Of a DNA stretch of 64,000 nt, positions 23,298 through 35,599 are shown in pieces. The stretch lies in assembly GCA_029379385.1 (NCBI GenBank), contig CM055607.1, forward strand, positions 16,182,001 through 16,246,000. The letters are read 5' to 3'. Within the stretch, counting starts at the first letter, position 1, and the number at the start of each line of letters is the position of its first letter. A program made the position numbers and the translations under genes. The DNA is from Quillaja saponaria (Eukaryota > Streptophyta > Magnoliopsida > Fabales > Quillajaceae). Below the pieces are notes generated by a model, which made no database searches, was not told the origin of the DNA, and saw only the letters and a program-made list of their open reading frames with translations.

Positions 23298-25382
23298 ATG
23301 GATCCCGTTGCCCCAGTAGATGTTTCAGTCCTTAGACTACACTGATAGCCATCGATCCGTTAGAGTTTTTCGCGGATCACGAGGTATGTAATTAACAAAT
23401 TAATTTACCTTTAATTTTTCAATTTAATTTTATTAGCGAAAATGTTCTTACTAATATGTTTTTAAAATTTTAGAGCGAGGCCTATGTCCTGAGATGCCGT
23501 CGGAGGGAGGCGGTGTTCAGTCGAGATATTCTTAATAATATTAATAATATTAATCCTTGTGTATTGGAGTACATGACCATGGCAGGTTTTGGCGGTGTGA
23601 TCAGGGTGGGGTTTATTTCTCTTGATTGGCACCTTGTGACAGCTTTAGTCAAGCGATGGAGGCCAGAGACTCACACATTTCATCTGCCGCACGGTGAGGC
23701 CACCATCACACTACAAGATGTTAGTATTCTGTTCGGTTTACCTGTTGATGGTGAGCCTGTCTCTGGCCTAGTTGGTGCTAACGTCGCAACTGAGTGCGAG
23801 CGATTATTAGGAGTTGTGCCCCCTGTACAGCTGTTAAGGGTAACACATTGAAAATGAGCTGGTTAGGATTGACATTTCAGAATTTCCCAGTCGATGGTGA
23901 TGACATTACAGCGCAGAGATATGCACGAGCTTATATATTACAGCTGATGGGTGGATTGTTATTCACCAGTAAGACGAGTACACATGTGCACATTTGTTTC
24001 TTATCTCTGTTGGAAAACCTATATGTCGCAGGACAGTACAGCTGGGGGAGTGCCTCCCTGGCATGGTTGTACAGGGAGATATGTCATGCCACTCACCTTG
24101 ATGCTTCTAAATTGCTGGACCTTTGATATTACTCCAGGTATGGGCATGGGAGCGACTACCCTTTCTCGCACCGAGGAGGGAGACAGACATTCCGTGGGAT
24201 AATCTTTGTCCTTTAGGCGCGAGGTTTGTAAAATTATTAGTTTTATGCATTTGTTTATAATGTGTGGTACGTAAATGACTTGTAATTGACATTTTTAATT
24301 ACTTGTAGGTGGAGAGTAAAGTTCAAAATAACTCAAATCGGCCATAATGTGGTGTCTTGGTATAGGGAGATGTTGGACAGGATGTCAGCAGACCAGGATA
24401 ATTACAAGTGTATCTTATATCTATGTATCATTTAACATATTCATGTTTCAATGTTTTATTTATTAAAACATTGACACAGTTTTTGGATTGCAGTTCATAT
24501 CATTACCCTACATTGATGATGAGGTGAGACACCTGATACTAGACTATTGTTATCGAGACCAGCATATTTGGGGTGCTAAAGTACCCTTAATATGTTTTCA
24601 TATTGTTGAGTATCAGAAAGTGGATAGGGTAATGCATCAGTTTGGATATCAGCAACCTATACCAGAAAACCCTACTGACATTGAGGCCGATCAAACCTTG
24701 CACAAATTTGATCTTCGGGGACGGGGCGTCACTGACTACCGTTGGCTACATGCTAACCACATAGCCATTTGGGGCATAAGATACAATCTGGTCCAGATAG
24801 GTGATGTTCTGGGAGTTGCACATGGTCATGCTGCTCATACAACCGAGTACAATGAGTGGTATAGACGTATCAGTAGGAGATATCTTACACGAGTTGGTCT
24901 TATCCATGCTCATCCTAGCTCCTTCCCATTCTACTCATTCGACATCATCATCATCATTATCATCACAACGTCGCAGACGCAGTAGAACTGATGTCCCTGG
25001 ACCGTCGATTTCTTATGGACGTGTTGATGCTGATGTCCGACCATCAGATGTGTATATTCCATCTCCAGCACATATGTCTCCACCTCCTTATATGGCCAGT
25101 AGTTCATCTATGTATCATCAGCTTATGTCGGACTTTGCACTGCAATCAAGCGAGGTTTTTAACTCTCCCATACCGCAAGTGCCATATTTTCAGTATGGTA
25201 ATACACCTGCATCATATGACCCGGGTATAGGTTCAGGTGTGCAAGCTGAGGAAGGATTTAGCGGTGCTGATAACATACCTCCCTCAGACGATCTTGGTGA
25301 CAGGGCTGATATACCACCTAGGCGAAATCCGGCAAGGAGGAGAAGACCACGCCCATGTGGTACAGGGGGTCATTTTTTGTAG
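23298..25382 (+). pseudogene. Plant mobile domain (PMD / MAIN-like) gene, broken
   Basis: Four exons can be traced: 23,298-23,383, 23,474-24,223, 24,309 to about 24,409, and 24,494-25,382, with GT-AG introns. The encoded pieces match transposon-type PMD proteins, which resemble Arabidopsis MAIN and MAIL1: VLEYMTMAGFGGVIRVG, LVTALVKRWRPETHTFHLP, ITLQDVSILFGLPVDG, then LKMSWLG, RYARAYILQLMGGLLF and YSWGSASLAWLYRE, and in the last exon IWGAKVPLICFHIVEY. The C-terminus is Ser/Pro-rich with a basic end. A stop in exon 1 and frame changes near 23,830, 24,120 and 24,950 break it. No catalytic residues are known for PMD; host members act in silencing and genome stability, and the role in transposons is unsettled. 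Confidence 0.85.
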
Positions 25383-26140
25383 ACCAGTATTTCCCGAAAT
25401 CCTTATATAAGTTTTTTAATTTTTAATTTTTGTGTTTGTTACTTGTAATAGGAAAAGTCTTCCTGGTTTATGTTTTAATTTAGTTATACTTGTAAATTAG
25501 AATTTACTTCTGAATAAATAAGTAGGGGTCTGCCAAAATTTACACCACTTCAAGGTGTAAATTTTCAATTGTATAATAATTATTATTATGTTTTTAAATA
25601 CTAAAATTATTACATAAATATTCAAGTATTGTTTTAATAAACATACATGCTAGCATCAATTTATAATAAAGCATGTAATAATTAGAATGAGTTAATATAA
25701 GTGTATTCCATTAATTTTTAAAATAATTTAATGTTTTTATATTTAAAAGATATCATGAATTTTAAAAATATTTATGATAAAATTAAAAAAATTTCCAAAA
25801 TCTTAAATTCTAAAATTTTAAAATTATCATATATTTTAAAATTATAAAATATTATAATATAAATTAAAAAATTAATATATATTTTAAATTTCAAAAATAT
25901 CATATAATAAAAAATTAAAATTAAAAATTATCATATATTTCACAAAAACTCACTTCTAAATTATCATATATTTAAAAAAAAAATTTAAAAACTCATTAAA
26001 CTGTTACAAAGGTCATGAAAAAAAATATTTGAAGGTTTGTATGTTTTAATGTAATTATTATGTAGAATAAAATAAGTTAATTATTGTATTTGTATTTTTT
26101 AATTTAATTAATATGTTTTAATTAATAATTATGGCCGAAT
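25383..26140. other. AT-rich 3' region inside the Mutator-like element
   Basis: Very AT-rich sequence after the PMD stop codon, with aataaa-type words (for example near 25,514), presumably the 3' UTR and non-coding tail of the element. No second gene seen. Confidence 0.6.
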
Positions 26141-26174
26141 TTTTGAGGGGAGGAGGGGGGGTGGGGCTAGCGAT

Positions 26175-26208
26175 GCAGGCTACCCTGCAGCGCTGCAGGG
26201 TAGCCTGC
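26175..26208. repeat. Right subterminal hairpin, perfect 34-bp palindrome
   Basis: Two 17-bp arms (gcaggctaccctgcagc and its complement) with no spacer. It shares its arm with the left hairpin at 22,519-22,551, so the structure is kept at both ends of the element. Confidence 0.92.
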
Positions 26209-26259
26209 AAATTTTGTCCCCCGCGGGGGGACAAATATTCGATGAAACCGGCTAAGAAC

Positions 26260-26317
26260 AAAAATTTATCATTTTGTACAAAAATTTTGGGACTTGGACC
26301 CTTCTGTCCAAAAGTCC
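26260..26317 (-). repeat. Right terminal inverted repeat, 58 bp
   Basis: Reverse complement matches the left end at 56 of 58 bases; ends ctgtccaaaagtcc, directly followed by the duplicated target. Confidence 0.92.
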
Positions 26318-26327
26318 ACAATGTATT
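26318..26327. repeat. Right target site duplication of the Mutator-like element
   Basis: acaatgtatt, identical to 22,256-22,265. Confidence 0.9.
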
Positions 26328-27059
26328 GATTTGATTGGACGGTTTCATAAAAAAATCAGAACAATTGAGATTAATTCCCTAGGTGTTGAACAGTTGAAAT
26401 TGGATTAGATGTTACAAATTATGGATTTTGAGGACGGGAGAGTATAAACTTTTTGACAAAATGACCTCGATTCCCTAGGTGTTAAGATATTATTTTCTAA
26501 TTTTAATGGGTAACTATAATCTTAAGATAATGAATGCAAGGATTTTATTAAAAAAAGACAAAAAAGCAAATATTTTAAAAAATATATGTTTTTTCATTGA
26601 TTTTATAAAATTAATTTTTGAAAGTATATTACAAATTTAATTTGTAGAACCGTAGAGCCCATCTCTTGTTGCTACCCAACAATGACAATAAATGAGTGGA
26701 CAATTAATGACAAGATGTGGCTCCCACTTGACTTTAGCGTAAGGCTTATATGGGTTGCTGCACAGCTTACCCCAACTCTCATCTAACAAACTTTTTACTT
26801 TTCTGCTCTCACTTTCTCACTATTTTACGTGAAAATCACTTTTATTAGTGCATGGTTTCACGCTTTTCATTTTATTCATTTATGATATTTGATATATATA
26901 TATATATATCGAACTTTCCTATATATAATTTTATATTTATCAAATTTATCCACCTCATAGCAAAAAAATCATATAAAGGAAACATGTATCATATTTGAAC
27001 CATTATGTTCTAAAATCAACTTTAGCTAAAATTTTCTCATATATGAATATTAATCTTAA
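26328..27059. other. Intergenic stretch between two transposons
   Basis: No gene recognised. The part from about 26,650 to 26,830 is less AT-rich and may be unique sequence. A TA repeat lies near 26,893-26,909. Confidence 0.5.
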
Positions 27060-27364
27060 TTGTAGGCAATTGTCATATTTCTCACTCATTAATAGTCATA
27101 TATGGAAGAACACATGGAACAACGACTGTGGACAACTCCCACTATAAATACTCTAAATTCTTGACAATGTAAGAACATTGATAACTGACTAAATATTCTC
27201 TGTACTATTTGTGGCTTTATTATCAGAGGGATCTTGGTAGCTTACCTCATACCTACTCTCCCTCTTTTTGCAGGAACACACCTAGAAACACACTAGGGAC
27301 ATCGTCATATGGACCTCCAACTCAAACCACTGCCACATCATCTTGGATAATTTCAACATTAACA
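27060..27364 (+). repeat. 5' LTR of the Tat-like element
   Basis: Similar to 39,185-39,525 over about 300 bp with scattered indels. Contains cccactataaatac (a TATA-like signal) at about 27,138. The left limit is approximate; the right limit is set by the primer-binding-like site that follows. Confidence 0.65.
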
Positions 27365-27383
27365 TTAGTGTCATTAATGGGAA
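27365..27383 (+). other. Decayed primer-binding-like site
   Basis: tagtgtcattaatgggaa resembles the tggcgcc...gggaa primer site that follows the 5' LTR of Tat-group elements. Its place exactly after the LTR supports this, but several bases differ. Confidence 0.4.
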
Positions 27384-27563
27384 AGCTATTGAATTTAACT
27401 TTCTCCAAGTCAGTACCACGAACCATGCTATCTATTGAAAATAAAACCCTGACTAAAGAAGGGCGTGTATTGAAAAAGACTTGGTAATAGCACCTAACAC
27501 ATAAACCACACCTGTTGCCCCAAACACCCTATAACGTCAATTTTGAATCCTTATGGATGCCCT

Positions 27564-27579
27564 CCCCCCCCCCCCCCCC
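27564..27579. repeat. Run of 16 C
   Basis: Homopolymer in the untranslated leader of the Tat-like element, followed by more C-rich sequence to about 27,615. Confidence 0.9.
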
Positions 27580-28362
27580 TCCCTCCTTTCCCGCCCCTCT
27601 TCCCCTCCCCTCCCCCAACCTTGTTCTCCTAAGTTGAATGATCACCACAACTCTAAAATCTAACAACTACCCCCAACAATGGGCACTTAAGAGACCTATC
27701 CATAAAAGGCAGAATCCTATTTGGAACCGAAGAATAAGAAGACAACTCGGATGATCAAGGAAGGTGAAGTCTTACCCCTGTACCGTAAGGTAACCCATAC
27801 CAAGAACGCGCCCTCCTTTGCCACTTATTTGTAAAAAATGTGGTTGCCTGCTGCATACCATTATGAGTAATGATCCTACCGCTTGAGTTGTATCATGGTA
27901 AATCCAATTTAGATGACTTCATTATGGGTTTTGAATATTTGATGCTCCTCCATGGAAGCCCACACTAAGTCATATACATGGCGTTTGCCTCCACTTTTTG
28001 AGGAATGACATGATCCTAAAGCACCCAGCTTAAGCCACTGACATCAGCAGCTTCAATCAACTTGTTACCTTGTTCAAAAGGCACTTTATGACTAATAGGC
28101 GATAGAAGAAACATGCTACCAGTCTACTAGCAATCAGACATGAAGATGACGAATTGCTAAAAATCTACACGACCTGCTTTTAACACATAATGTTTGGAAT
28201 TAGAAGACACCAGACCATATGTTATTATAACAATTCTGAAGGCGAGGTTAAAGAAGTCAGTCTTTCAATACAGTTTGAACAAAATGATACTTAAGATCCT
28301 GGAATAGATGATGTCCTAAACAGAGAAACATATGAGCACCGAGGAAAGTAAAAAGAGCTTTA

Positions 28363-29358
28363 GTGAATCCCTTACGGTTTAGGCCCGAAAGAGATAGATT
28401 TCCATATCCACATCTGTCTAGAAGACTCTTTGGGAGACTTAGATATGAGAAAAGCACTAGAACTCCACCTCGACCACGATTCAACAACTATAAGCTCCTA
28501 ACCAAGATAAGAACTGATGTACTATTAGCCATACAAAATGAAAACTTACTCAAATGGCCAAACCCGTCAAAGATGATAAACCTGAATATAGACAAATCCA
28601 AATTTTGCTTGTTCCTCAAGATGTCAGGACATGACACCAAAGAATGTTAGACCCTCAGAGAGGAGGAAATGAGATAGAGAAACTAATCGAATGAGAACTT
28701 TTACATAAGCACATTCGAACAAAAAATGGGAAAAATGGTACAAGAATGAGAGATATTATAAAGGCAAAGTAGATAGGATGAAAAAACCACACTACCTATA
28801 TGAAGATAGGAGGAAGGGCGAAAAGAGAAAGGCAAAAGAAGAAGAGAAAGAAAGAGTAGTAGGTATAATCCACACTATAATGGGAATATTCTTGTTAGGG
28901 GGCCTGTTTTGGCTGATAGAAAAAAGTACGCACAAAAGCCTCTCCAAGTGTTCTGGTTTGCCAAAAGGACCCAAACAGAGGAGTAAAGTGGGGGTGATAA
29001 TGTTCTCAGATGATTATCGAATAGAAGTTGAAAACCTTTATGATGACGCTTTTATCATATCCACAAAACTAAGTAATTTTTATATCCAAAGAATTTTGAT
29101 TGACAACGAAAGCTCTATGGACATCATGTATTCGAAGTGCTTGGAACAAATAGGAATCCCGAGATAGATGTTGATACAGTTCGAAGGCACCTTAGTTGGA
29201 TTCAACAGTGAGCTTGTGAACTCAGAAGGAACCATCGAACTCCCAATAACGGTAAAAGACCAGAATTGTAGTAAAACGGTAATGGTACACTTAAGTATGG
29301 TCAGTGTTAGCTTAGTTTACAATGTGATACTAGGTCGCCCTTTCCTTAATATGGCCTA
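28363..29358 (+). pseudogene. gag end and protease of the Tat-like element
   Basis: Gag C-terminus with an FCLFLKMSGHDTKEC zinc-knuckle-like motif (about 28,605-28,650), a basic linker, then the aspartic protease. The protease reads RILIDNESSMDIMYSKCLEQ where active enzymes have D-N/T-G-S-S, so the catalytic glycine has become glutamate. It continues with GTIELPITV and YNVILGRPFLN, typical of this family. A stop at 29,165 splits the protease. The frames 28,363-28,650, 28,778-29,167 and 29,168-29,359 are its parts. Confidence 0.8.
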
Positions 29359-29619
29359 GGCTATACCTATACCGTGGCACTTTTTTTATTTTATTTAAAT
29401 TCTTAGACAAAAAGGAGTGGGACAATCAAAAAGTACCAGAGGATTGTAAGACAGTGTTACTTTGCCAACTTAAAGGGAAAGAAACTGGAATTCCTAAACA
29501 CAGACGATGCATAGGACCCTAAACTAGGAAAGAGGTTGGATATATAGAAAAGTGAAAACTTGGTAGGGTAAATTGAACCATACATCAATTTAAGGAAGAA
29601 TATAAAAAAATCATTATAG

Positions 29620-31870
29620 CAAGGATGGACATGAGCCCAAAGGTTAGGGATTCATTGGTCAACTTCCTTAGAAAAAATAGGGCAATTTTCACTTGGTCGG
29701 CCAACTACATGCTCGAGATTGACCCCTCAGTACTTTGCACAAATTGGGCACTGATCCCAATTTTAAATCAGTATGTCAAAAGAAGAGAAAATCTTCCTTA
29801 GAATGACAAAGAGAACTTAGAGAAAAGGTTAAGAAACTTCTAGCCATTTTCATCTGGTAAGTAGATTGTCTGGACTGGTTAGCTAACATTGTGATGGTTA
29901 AGAAGCAAAACGGTAAATGAAGAATGTGTGTAAATTTCATCGACCTAAATAGAGTATGCCCGAAAGACAATTTTCCTATTCCCCATATAGACAAACTGGT
30001 AGACAGCTCTTTGGGTAACAAACTCCTAATTCTGTGGATGCTTATTCGGGATTTAAATAGATTAGGTTGAAAAAGACCGACCAGGAAAAAAACCTCTTCC
30101 ATTACTAAAAATGGTATATGTTGTTACAAGATCATGCAAGGGCAACCTACTCGTACCTTGTGAACAGGATATTCAAATAATAGGTAGGAAGGAACATAGA
30201 GGTTTATATGGATGACATGCAAGTCAATAGCACTACTTCCAATGCACATGTTTAAGACCTCCAAGAATCAGTCATTACATTGAACAATTACCAAGTGAAA
30301 CTTAACCCGACCAAGTGCATTTTCAGGGTGCTTGCTTGCAAATTTTCTAGGCTTCATAGTCACGACGAGGTTAATAAGTGCCAACCCCGAAAAAATCAAA
30401 GCAGTCATTAAAATGAATAAAACCCAAAAAATAAAAGAAGTATAGTGGTTGACGAGCTGGATCAAGAACCTGGCAAGATTCATGTCAAAATCAGCAGAAT
30501 GTGTTCCCCTGTCTTTGGTGTGCTTAAAAATATATTTCCAAGAATTAAAAAACTCATTCCAAGAAATACTTGAGTTTGATGCTGGTTCTAGGTCGCCCAG
30601 AACTAGGGGACATGTTGATTATCTACCTATGAACTTCCTTGGTAGTAGTAAGTTCAGTTTTTGATTCGAGAAGTCAAAAGAGAATAACAACCCGTATATT
30701 ATGTCAGCAAGATACTTCAAGTGTTCAAACTTTGTTACCCTTACATTGAAAATACATACCATACCATACCATACTTCAAGGTGCATACATTGAAGCATGA
30801 ATAGACCAACCTCTGAGGAAGGTAATTCACAAACCGAACTCATCCGAAAGAATAGTACAATGGTCGTTCGAGTTGAGAGAATTTGATATCAAATACAACC
30901 CTCGAACAATTATCAAAGCTCAAGTTTTAGCAAATTTTCTGGTTGAAAGCACTAAGCTACTAAACCTAGAACCTCAAACTAACTAAAAAGAAGCAAAAGC
31001 TCCATCAAAGGAAGCGTGGACTTTCCCGTCAATAAATCATCAAACAAGCATGATAGAGGTGGCAGTTTGGTATTAAGGAGCCCTAATGGATTCGTATTAG
31101 AATGAGCCCTGAAATTTAACTTCCCAACCTCCAATAATGAAGGTGAATATGAAGTACTAATAACTAGATTGAGGTAGGAAAGGTACACAAAATTAAAAAA
31201 AGTTGAAAGTCTTTTGCAACTCACAAATAATTGTCAACCAAGTTAAATGGGATTATTTAGCCAAAAGAATAACCATGAGTCAATACTTGGATAAATAAAG
31301 GTAACTATGGGCCATATTCTTGTGTATCTCCATCGAACTAATTCCTCGATCAAAGAACACCTAGTTGACAAACTTTAGAGGCTCTAAGAGAATCCTGGCT
31401 TAAGAGAATATGGTGAAGTTTGAACCCAATCTTTTAAAAATCAAGCTACGAGGACACAAATGTAATGAGCACAAACATGCCCGAGGCTTTCTAGATGACA
31501 TTTATTATTGATTATTTTTTCACTAAAAGCATAACCAAAAACCAAAATGAGGCTAAAACACTCAAAAGAAGGGCAACGAGACATTTTCTTTTGAATGACA
31601 TGTTGTACATGCGATCTTACACAATGCTAAACTTGAAGTGTGTAAGATCAGAGGAGGCCAAATATGCCTCAAGAAAAGTTCACCTAGGAGTCTATGGGGC
31701 TCAAATCGAATCCAAAATCTTAGCCTAAAAGGTTTTGAGGATAGAATACTATTGGCCAATTATTCATAAAGATGTTTTGAGTTGGCTTAAAAAATGTGAC
31801 AAGTGATAGAAGTTTGCACAAATATCGAAGAAACTAACCCAGCCATTGACCCTATTCAAAAGCCTATGGC
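29620..31870 (+). pseudogene. RT, RNase H and integrase relic of the Tat-like element
   Basis: Heavily broken. RT-like pieces lie around 29,640-30,200 and an RNase H to linker piece around 30,860-30,960 (VQWSFELREFDIKYNPRTII). A segment at about 31,500-31,800 (AKTLKRRATRHFLLNDMLYMRS, then RSEEAKYASRKVHLGVYGA and KCDK) is the integrase zinc-binding region. The integrase catalytic core is missing: sequence diverges at about 31,900, just before the nested element begins. Confidence 0.72.
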
Positions 31871-32035
31871 CATTTTCCAAATAGGAACTAGGTTTAATTC
31901 TAGCTGATTATCAAATGAAGGTGTTGAATCCTATCTAATTATGACTTTACTTTTAAATAAGAGTTCTAATCACTATTAACTTAGTTTGTGCATTTTGAAG
32001 ATTTAATACATAAAGAAAACCTATTCGAAGTCAAA

Positions 32036-33249
32036 TTGGAAGAGAATTCAAAATTCTACATGTTGGGCATTGTAGTAATGGCAAAACGAGCATTATAGTG
32101 CTCAAAATTGCGAAATAGCATATGCTGTTAGAGTACTGGTTGCCTAGGTGCCCAAAAGTTGCATCTAATGCCTAGGCACCCAAAAAGCAGCGCCTAGGCT
32201 CCCAATGTGCTGCCAGCTTCCTTTCTTCGTTGATTTGCACACTAACTTTAATGTTGTAATGCTAAAAGTTAATATCGTGGGGCTGGCCCAATTTCTAGTC
32301 TGAATTGAACTCAAATGGAGGGTTTTTAAACCTAAAAATGAGTAAATTACTTAGGGATTTAAAGAACACAAGTTTACTAAGAAAGCTTAGAGATTTAGAG
32401 GCTACCAAGAGTGAAGGATTTAAGAGGAGCAAGGATAATTGAAGATTAAAGATTGGAAACCTTTTGATTTTCTCTTATTCTTCCCATTTCTTTACTTTTC
32501 TTATATTGATTTTATGTTTTACTTAGCTGAATCCATGTTTACGCTAAGAAGCATGAAGTAGTTTACTTTCTAGTATTGCAATGGAACTCAACATGTAGCT
32601 TTGATTTATTTTATCTATTGATTGCTTAAAGTATATGAATTATTTATTTCATTCCATACTTAATGCTTCTAATTCTTGATCACTAATTAGATTGAATTGG
32701 TAATCTAAAGAAACTTGACGAAGGAAATTTAGATTTAGCATTGATTGAAAGAGCACTTGTTTGAATTCATTCATAAGATTGTTTGAATTTGATTTGTATG
32801 AAGGATAGAAATATACATTTATACCTTGTGTAGCCAAAATAGGTCTAAGCTTAATTAATCTTGCTTAACTAATTTCTCATAAAAATATGGTGAACAGGTT
32901 AAGCAAGGTATTATTAAAGTAACGGTATTTATAATTGAATTAGAACCTTAGGGTATAATTTGATACCATTAACTAAGCATAACAAGATAATAATAATTCA
33001 AGTGAAATGTTAAGGGAAGTTGCGATTCTAGGTTATTCTTCATTATATTCTTATGTTTAACTTGCTTTTAATTTAATTTAGTAATCAACTCAAATCAATT
33101 ATTTGGATAAAAATTAAATTAAGATTATTAATTTTAGTACTTAGCAATTAATTAGTAGTAATTACTCATGGGATTGACACTTTACTTCTATTTATAATTA
33201 CTTGTTAATGATATATGTACTTGCATGATTGAAATCAATAACAAGTTTT
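32036..33249 (+). repeat. 5' LTR of the Athila-like element
   Basis: About 1.2 kb from the start of homology with the right copy to the primer-binding-like site. Only the first 590 bp or so has a counterpart at 37,707-38,268. Confidence 0.65.
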
Positions 33250-33250
33250 T

Positions 33251-33270
33251 TAGTGTCGTTGCTAGATAAT
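33251..33270 (+). other. Decayed primer-binding-like site
   Basis: tagtgtcgttgctagataat resembles the tggcgccgttgccgggga site downstream of Athila-type 5' LTRs. Confidence 0.45.
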
Positions 33271-33379
33271 TATTTTACTGATATTTGTTAATATTAATAC
33301 CAACCAATTCAAGTTTTAATTCAAAACTTTCTTTTCTTTTTTTCATTTTTTGGTATTTTTGAACGTGTATACGAAGAGT

Positions 33380-35530
33380 TCGTAACTTGGAGATTGTCCC
33401 TTTTGATCCCGAGATCGATAAGACATATAAAAGGCTTCGAAAGAAGAATCAACAAGTGTCAACTCAAATTCCATCAATGGCTGATGATCAAGAACCTAAG
33501 TAACTTGTGGGACTATGCTATCCCTCTTGTTCAAGGTCTCCATTTGAGTATCCAAAGGGTAGCCATACAAGCCAATATCTTTGAAATCAAGCCTACGATG
33601 GTTCAAATGATTCAATAGTCATCACAATATGCTGGCCTTCCTAATGATGATCATAATACTAACATAGCGAGTTTTCTAAAGCTATGCAACACCTTTAAAT
33701 AAAATGGGTTTTGGATGATGCAATAAGATTGTGCCTCTTCTCTTTCGCATTCCAATATAAGGTAAAGAACTGGCTACAATCACTCCTGGTGAATTTCATT
33801 GCAACATGAGGAGACTTGGCCCAAAAATTCTTGACAAAGTTATTTCCATTGGCCAAGACAACCAAGCTGCGGAATGAGATCACATCACTCATGTAAGTTG
33901 ACTTGGAGTCTTTATACGAAACTTGGGAAAGGTACAAAGACTTGCTTCGAAGATTCCCTCACCATTCTATTCCAAAATGGCTATAAGTCCAAACCTTCTA
34001 TAATGGTTTGGTGAGCCAAACGAGGACCATAATTAATACGGCAGGCGGTGAGGCATTGATGGGAATGCCTATTGATGAAGCTTATAAGCTATTAGAATAG
34101 ATGGCCTTCAACAATTACTAATGGCCTTCTGAAAGGTTAGTAACCCGGAGAGTGGCTGATATTCATGAATTGGATACCATTAGTGCATTAACTACATAAG
34201 TGACTGTTTTATAATAAAAAATTGACACTCTTAGAGTTCAAGCAACTAAAAGCCAAGTCATGACTAGTGAGTTTTGTGGGGATAGACATGCCAATAATTT
34301 ATGCCCCAATAACATTAAAGGAGTAAATTTTGTAGGCAATTACAATAGGCATCTAATCAATCCTTACTCAAATATTTATAATTCGGGGTAGAGAAATCAC
34401 CCAAATTTTTCTTGGACTAATCAGGGATAATCCTCTGATGTAAAACCCACTTATCCACTAGGTTTTCAGTCACAAGCAAGAATGTTCGTCACTTGAAAGA
34501 AACCTTTCACATAAGACATGTTAATATTATACATGTCTAAAATGGATTATATAATTCAAAGTCACGCGACATTACTTAGGACCCTTGAGACTCAAATAAG
34601 CCAGTCGGCTAATGCTATTACAAATCATCCTCAATGTGCTCTACTTAGTAATACCGATCTAAATCCAAGAAGGGCAATCTAAATATTAAGCATTACAAGG
34701 CTATCATGCTAAGGAGTAGTAAAGAGGTAGAATGGCCTTTCAAGGAAGCTGAGTCTTCAAGAAAGCATAATGAAGAGGTAATTCTGAATGATAAGAAGAA
34801 AGATCAAGCTCAAAAGGAAACGACTCTCACATATCAACCTTTACCTTTTCCTCAATGCTTCCAAAAGCCAAAGCTTTATATACAATTCAAGAAATCTCTG
34901 GAAGTATTTGAAATCATCATATCAACATCCATTTTTCTGAAGCTTTGGAACAAATGCCTAGTTATGTTAAGTTTATGAAAGATATACCATCTAAAAAGAG
35001 AAAGATAGATGATCATGAAACGGTTGCTTAATAGAAGAGTGTAGTGTCATCCTCCAAAATAAACTCTTACTAAAACTTAAAAATCTGGGTAATTTCAATG
35101 TTCCTAATCCTCATTGGTATTACATTTGATGGTAGAGTTTTATGTGATTTAGGAGAAAGCATCAACTTGATGCCTTTCTCAATATTTCAAAAGCTTGGCT
35201 TAAAAAGAAAGAATATCAAGCTAACCAAAGTAACCTTGCAACTTGTGACCTGCTCCCAAACTTATCTAAAAGGGATTATTAAATATGTGCTAGTAAAAGT
35301 GGATAAGTTGATTTTCTTGGCCGATTTTCTTATACTTGGAATGGAGGAGAACAAGGACATTCTCATTATTTGGAGACTATTCCTAGCCACCTGTAGAACT
35401 TTCATAGATGTGTAAAAGGGAGAACTTACTATAAGACTTCAAGGCTAAGAAGTAAAGTTCAACAGTCTTTAAGGTTATGAAATTTTGCTCCGACTTCCTA
35501 GGAATGTTTTGTCAATGAGACGATGAATGA
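33380..35530 (+). pseudogene. gag and protease of the Athila-like element
   Basis: Gag pieces in order: WVLDDAIRLCLFSFAF-like, KFLTKLFPLAKTTKLRNEI, SLYETWERYKDLLRRFPHH, FYNGL and GGEALMGMPIDEAYKLLE, the usual plant gag_2/Athila sequence. Further right come YVKFMKDIPSKKRKI (about 34,965) and the protease at 35,098-35,415: LCDLGESINLMPFSIFQKLG, with the active-site D-L-G-A-S of the family changed to DLGES, then LVKVDKLIFLADFLIL. Stops and frame changes throughout; dead. Confidence 0.8.
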
Positions 35531-35599
35531 AGCAACCAATAAAGGAGTTTAGCAGTTGATTACTCTTCTTGAAACATCCTTGACATTAAGGCACCCTCT

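Larger units (their letters stand above)
22266..26317 (+). mobile_element. Mutator-like element carrying a PMD gene
   Basis: A 4,052-bp element bounded by 58-bp terminal inverted repeats with only two mismatches (22,266-22,323 against 26,260-26,317, starting ggacttttggacagaagg). A perfect 10-bp duplication acaatgtatt lies outside. Just inside each end are a GC-rich hairpin and a G/C tract. The only coding content I find is a plant mobile domain gene (23,298-25,382, plus strand) with its own TATA box at 22,688. No MURA-type transposase is present, so mobility would need help from elsewhere. TIR and TSD type point to the Mutator superfamily; that is inference, not a transposase match. Confidence 0.85.

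Noticed and set aside
26118..26348. Frames on both strands over the right end of the Mutator-like element
   Set aside because: Terminal repeat and palindrome, not genes; they cross the insertion boundary.
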